A stretch of DNA of 8,732 bases from an uncultured Comamonadaceae bacterium (lineage in GTDB: Bacteria > Pseudomonadota > Gammaproteobacteria > Burkholderiales > Burkholderiaceae_C), in the NCBI GenBank assembly GCA_937871735.1, contig CALMOI010000064.1:1-8732 (forward strand). Direction: 5' to 3'. Shown here one piece after another: positions 5,449 to 8,732 of this stretch. Positions within the stretch are counted from its first letter, which is position 1. Every line of letters begins with the position of its first letter. The position numbers were made by a program, and so were the translations under genes. The notes under the pieces were generated by a model, which made no database searches, was not told the DNA's origin, and worked only from the letters and a program-made list of their open reading frames with translations.

Positions 5449-8217
5449 TCAACGCTCCTGTTTCTTGAGCAGCAGCACCGCCGCCCCGACGATGACCGGC
5501 ACCGCCAGCAGCAGCGGCACCAACTGCCCGCGCAACTCGGCCCAGCCCAGCCCCTTGCTGAACACGCCCCGGCTGATGACAAACATGGTGCTGGCCGGGT
5601 AGACCTCGCCCATCCAGCGGCCCACCCCTTCCAGCGACGACACCGGGTTGATGAGCCCGGCAAACTGCACCGACGGAATCAGCGTGCCAATCAGCGTGAA
5701 AAACAGCGCCGCAATCTGGCTGCGCGTCAGCGCCGAGGCCAGCAGGCCCATGCCGGTGGAGCAGGTCACATAGACCAGCGTGGCCGCCGTCAGCGTGGCA
5801 AAGCTGCCGGTGATGGGCACGCCAAACAGCGTGACCGCCAGCACGCACATCAGCCCAAAGTTGAGCATGGCCAGCGCGATGTACGGCAGTTGCTTGCCCA
5901 GCAAAAACTCGGTGCGGGTGATGGGCGTGACGTAGAGGTTGATGATGGAGCCCAGCTCTTTTTCGCGCACCACGGCCAGCGCCGTCAGCATGGCGGGCAG
6001 CATGAGCAGCAGCATGGGCATCACCGCCGGGACGATGGCTGGCAGGCTGCGCACCTCGGGGTTGTAGCGATAGCGGGCCTCAATGCTGGCGGCAGAGCGC
6101 GGCGTCTGCCCGGTGCGCTGGCGGATTTGCTGCTGCAACCACAGCAGGTGCATGCCCTGCACGTAGCCGCGCACGGTTTCGGCACGCTGGGGCATGGCCC
6201 CGTCGATCCAGGCGGCCACGCTGGTGGGCCGCCCGTGCAGCACGTCGCGCTCAAAGTCGGGCGGAATCTCGACCACCAGCGTCAGTTCGCCGCTGCGCAT
6301 GCGGGTGTCCATGTCGGCGTCGTTGTGCAGCTCGGGCCGCTGGCTGAAGTAGTGCGAGCCCGCCAAGTTGAGCGCGTAGTCGCGGCTCAGCGGGCTTTGG
6401 TCGCGATCCAGCACGGCGTAGCGCAGATGCTCCACATCCATCGTGATGCCGTAGCCCATCACCAGCATCAGCACCAGCGAACCGGCCAGCGCCATCGTGG
6501 CGCGCACCGGGTCGCGGCGCAGCTCCAGCGTCTCGCGCCACAGGTAGCTGTAGATGCGGCCCAGGCTGTGGCGCAAGCGCAAGGCCCAACTGGGCCGGGC
6601 GGGTGCGGCGCTGGTGGCGGTGGGTTGGGCGCTTGGTGCAGCGGGCGCTGTGGCTTCGGCGGGAGCAGCTTCTTGCCCGCCCGCTTCGACCAGATAGCTG
6701 ATGAAGGCGTCTTCCAGCGTGGCCGCGCCGCGCTTGGCGACCAGGGCGGCGGGGATGTCGCTGTCGAGCACGCGCCCGGCGTGCATCATGGAGATGCGGT
6801 CGCAGCGCTCGGCCTCGTTCATGAAGTGGGTGGAGATGAAGATGGTCACCCGGTCGCGCCGGGCCAGCTCCACCATCAGGTTCCAGAAGTTGTCGCGGGC
6901 AATCGGATCGACGCCCGAGGTCGGCTCGTCCAAGATCAGTAGCTCGGGCTGATGCACCATCGCCACCGCCAGCGACAGCCGTTGGCGCATGCCCAGCGGC
7001 AGGCGCTCGGGCAGGGCGTCCAGCACATCGGCCAGACTAAAGCGCTGCACCATTTGCGCCACGCGCTGCGGCACCTCGGCATCGGACACATGGAACAGTT
7101 GGGCGTGCAGCACCAAGTTTTGCCGCACCGTCAGCTCGCCGTACAGCGAAAACGCCTGCGACATGTAGCCCACCCGCCGCCGCGTGTCCAAGTTGCCCGA
7201 ATCCACAGGCTGGCCCAGCAGCCGCGCCGTGCCCTCGGTGGCGGGCAGCAGGCCGGTGAGCATCTTCATGGTGGTGGACTTGCCGCAGCCGTTGGAGCCC
7301 AAAAAGCCAAAAATTTCGCCGCGCCGGATCTGGAAGCTCACGCCATTGACCGCCACAAAGTCACCAAAGCGCATGGTCAAGTTCTGGGCTTCGATGGCGT
7401 AGCCCTCGGCCTCGTGAACCACCAGCGGCGGGATGACCACCGGGCGGTGCTCGCGCCGTTTGGCCTCGGGCAGCAGGGCGATGAAGGCCGACTCCAGCGC
7501 CGGGCAGCCGGTGCGCGCCAGCAGCTCGGCGGGCGTGCCGGTGGCCAGGATGCGGCCCTCGTCCATCGCCACCAGCCAGTCAAAACGCTGCGCCTCGTCC
7601 ATGTAGGCGGTGGCCACCAGCACGCTCATGCCGGGGCGCTGGCGGCGGATGCGGGCGATCAAGTCCCAAAACTGGGCGCGCGCCAGCGGATCGACACCCG
7701 TGGTGGGCTCGTCCAAGATCAGCAAATCCGGGTCGTGGATCAGCGCGCAGCACAGCCCCAGCTTTTGCTTCATGCCGCCCGAGAGCTTGCCCGCAGGCCG
7801 ATCTAAAAACGGGTGCAGGCCGGTGCTGCGCGTCAGGTCGTCGATGCGCTGGCGGCGCTGCGTGCCGTCGTGGCCGAACAGGCGGGCAAAAAATTGCAGG
7901 TTCTCTTCGACCGACAGCGTGGGGTAGAGGTTGCGCCCCAGCCCCTGCGGCATGTAGGCAATGCGCGGGCAGACCTGTTCGCGGTGCGCCACGGCGCGCA
8001 TATCGCCGCCCAGCACCTGCACGCTGCCGTCTTGCAGCGCCCGCGCCCCCGCCAGCAGCGCCAGCAGGCTGGATTTGCCCACGCCGTCAGGCCCAATCAG
8101 GCCGACCATGCGGCCTGCGGGCACGTCCAGCGTCACCGCATCCAGCGCCAGCGTGCTGCCGTAGCGCAGGCTGACCGCGCCGACGCGGGCCACCGGCGCG
8201 GTGGCGCTGGCGGTCAT
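5449..8217 (-). CDS. rbbA: RbbA-type ABC transporter: two ATPase domains fused to an ABC-2 permease domain
   Basis: A 922-residue fusion, close in length and order to Escherichia coli RbbA (YhiH). ATPase domain 1 has Walker A GPDGVGKSS (42-50), Q-loop Q91, signature LSGGMKQ (145-151) and Walker B LLILDEP (165-171); the H-loop position reads TAYMDEA (203-209), with no His. ATPase domain 2 has Walker A GSNGCGKST (307-315), Q354, a degenerate signature LPLGMRQR (406-413), Walker B with D430/E431 and H464. A Pro/Ala-rich linker spans about 511-545. The ABC-2 membrane domain follows, with its first helix at about 573-593, an extracytoplasmic loop to about 725 and five further helices, including the coupling motif REKELGSIINLYVTPITRTEFLLGK (751-775). 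RbbA was described as a ribosome-associated ATPase, but the domains and neighbours here argue for export with the YhhJ-like permease and the HlyD-type protein. The ATG overlaps the upstream stop by 4 bp (ATGA). Confidence 0.93.
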   Translation of the reverse strand: MTASATAPVARVGAVSLRYGSTLALDAVTLDVPAGRMVGLIGPDGVGKSSLLALLAGARALQDGSVQVLGGDMRAVAHREQVCPRIAYMPQGLGRNLYPTLSVEENLQFFARLFGHDGTQRRQRIDDLTRSTGLHPFLDRPAGKLSGGMKQKLGLCCALIHDPDLLILDEPTTGVDPLARAQFWDLIARIRRQRPGMSVLVATAYMDEAQRFDWLVAMDEGRILATGTPAELLARTGCPALESAFIALLPEAKRREHRPVVIPPLVVHEAEGYAIEAQNLTMRFGDFVAVNGVSFQIRRGEIFGFLGSNGCGKSTTMKMLTGLLPATEGTARLLGQPVDSGNLDTRRRVGYMSQAFSLYGELTVRQNLVLHAQLFHVSDAEVPQRVAQMVQRFSLADVLDALPERLPLGMRQRLSLAVAMVHQPELLILDEPTSGVDPIARDNFWNLMVELARRDRVTIFISTHFMNEAERCDRISMMHAGRVLDSDIPAALVAKRGAATLEDAFISYLVEAGGQEAAPAEATAPAAPSAQPTATSAAPARPSWALRLRHSLGRIYSYLWRETLELRRDPVRATMALAGSLVLMLVMGYGITMDVEHLRYAVLDRDQSPLSRDYALNLAGSHYFSQRPELHNDADMDTRMRSGELTLVVEIPPDFERDVLHGRPTSVAAWIDGAMPQRAETVRGYVQGMHLLWLQQQIRQRTGQTPRSAASIEARYRYNPEVRSLPAIVPAVMPMLLLMLPAMLTALAVVREKELGSIINLYVTPITRTEFLLGKQLPYIALAMLNFGLMCVLAVTLFGVPITGSFATLTAATLVYVTCSTGMGLLASALTRSQIAALFFTLIGTLIPSVQFAGLINPVSSLEGVGRWMGEVYPASTMFVISRGVFSKGLGWAELRGQLVPLLLAVPVIVGAAVLLLKKQER
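5455..5459 (-). promoter_or_regulatory. Ribosome binding site of the yhhJ-like gene
   Basis: AGGAG on the minus strand, inside the last codons of the rbbA-like gene and seven bases before the ATG at 5447. It fixes the permease start well inside a longer open frame that extends to 5663. Confidence 0.8.
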
Positions 8218-8732
8218 GGCTGCACCTGGACGACTTGCGCCAGTGCCGCAGGCCAGGGCGTTTGCGCGTCGAGTTTGACCCAGGCTACGCCGGGCAAGCC
8301 GGTCTTGACCTGCTGCTGGTAACGCTTGAGCAGCTCAGGGGCGATCTGCGCTTTGACGCGGAACATCAGCTTTTGCCGCTCGCTGGCGGTTTCGACCGTC
8401 TTGGGCGTGAACTGCGCGGTGCTGGCGACAAACGACACCTGCGCCGGAATCACGAACTGCGGCGCGGCGTCCAGCACGATGCGCACCTCGCTGCCGATGG
8501 CGACCTTGCCCGCCACGGTTTCGGGCAGGAAGAAGCTGATGTAGACCTCGGTCACGTCCACCAAGTTGAGCACCTTGCCGCCCGCGCCCAGCACCTCGCC
8601 CGGCTGGGCCACGCGGTACTGCACCCGGCCTGCGCGCGGGGCTTTGAGCACGCTGTCGGCCATGTCCACCTCGATGCGGGCCACGGTGGCTTGCGCGGCG
8701 GCCACGGTGGCCTGCGCGCCCGTGACCTGGGT
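8214..8732 (-). CDS. yhiI: HlyD/YhiI-type membrane-fusion protein, N-terminal part outside the window
   Basis: The C-terminal 172 residues of a periplasmic adaptor. The first visible residues (TQVTGAQATVAAAQATVARIEVDMAD) are the end of the alpha-helical hairpin. They lead into the second half of the lipoyl domain (DSVLKAPRAGRVQYRVAQPGEVLGAGG) and then the beta-barrel domain starting LNLVDVTEVYISFFLPE. Such proteins link an inner-membrane ABC exporter to an outer-membrane channel. The signal or membrane anchor and the first half of the hairpin lie beyond the right edge. The stop codon overlaps the rbbA-like start (ATGA, 8214-8217), so the two are translationally coupled. This position matches yhiI in the enterobacterial gene set. 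No outer-membrane channel gene is visible; one may lie further upstream in the operon or a shared TolC may be used. The family is certain; the yhiI name rests on context. Confidence 0.88.
   Translation of the reverse strand, partial: TQVTGAQATVAAAQATVARIEVDMADSVLKAPRAGRVQYRVAQPGEVLGAGGKVLNLVDVTEVYISFFLPETVAGKVAIGSEVRIVLDAAPQFVIPAQVSFVASTAQFTPKTVETASERQKLMFRVKAQIAPELLKRYQQQVKTGLPGVAWVKLDAQTPWPAALAQVVQVQP
8680..8721 (-). repeat. Tandem 21-bp repeat encoding a coiled-coil heptad
   Basis: Two copies of a 21-bp unit (8680-8700 and 8701-8721) differ at 3 positions and begin with the same 11 bases. They lie in frame in the membrane-fusion protein and encode consecutive near-identical heptads (GAQATVA, AAQATVA) at the end of the helical hairpin. 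A further copy cannot be judged because the window ends. Confidence 0.6.

Noticed and set aside
5425..6942. A 505-codon plus-strand open frame opposite the rbbA-like gene
   Set aside because: Its His/Gln/Arg-rich composition is typical of an antisense shadow, and the opposite strand encodes clear ABC and membrane domains.

Overview
The window is very GC-rich, with strong G/C preference at third codon positions. All recognisable genes have proteobacterial relatives, and the best guess is a betaproteobacterium of the order Burkholderiales. That placement is an inference from gene content and composition, since no rRNA or other marker gene is present. No tRNA, rRNA, CRISPR array, insertion sequence or phage gene was found.

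Layout, left to right. (1) Positions 1-2164, minus strand: a two-gene unit with a SWIM zinc-finger protein (2164 to 815) followed, after a 29-bp gap, by a DUF5691-type protein (785 leftwards) that runs off the left edge. (2) Positions 2165-2345: a 181-bp divergent intergenic region. It carries a terminator-like hairpin with a T-tract just before the ribosome binding site of the next gene. (3) Positions 2346-2930, plus strand: a single small Ras-like/MglA-type GTPase gene with unusual G3 and G4 motifs. (4) Positions 2937-3128, minus strand: a 63-aa DUF2892 (YgaP-like) inner-membrane protein, convergent with the GTPase gene. (5) Positions 3214-8732, minus strand: a tightly packed operon, read from right to left. 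It holds a HlyD/YhiI-type membrane-fusion protein (its start lies beyond the right edge), an RbbA-type ABC protein with two ATPase domains and an ABC-2 membrane domain, a YhhJ-type ABC-2 permease, and an outer-membrane phospholipase A (PldA).

How the genes work together. The first three operon genes match the yhiI-rbbA-yhhJ exporter set of enterobacteria. The fusion protein would span the periplasm, the RbbA-like protein would supply both ATPase domains and one membrane half, and the YhhJ-like protein the other half. The junctions are a 4-bp ATGA overlap and a 1-bp gap with a clear Shine-Dalgarno, which point to translational coupling. The phospholipase starts 14 bp after the permease stop, so it is probably co-transcribed. 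This physically links an export pump of unknown substrate to an enzyme that removes misplaced phospholipids from the outer leaflet of the outer membrane.

Most of the window is ordinary core or accessory gene content. The points most worth a second look are the exporter-pldA linkage, the complementary degeneration of the two RbbA ATPase domains, the atypical GTPase with its hairpin leader, and the C-terminal part of the DUF5691 protein at the left edge, which stops resembling its family.
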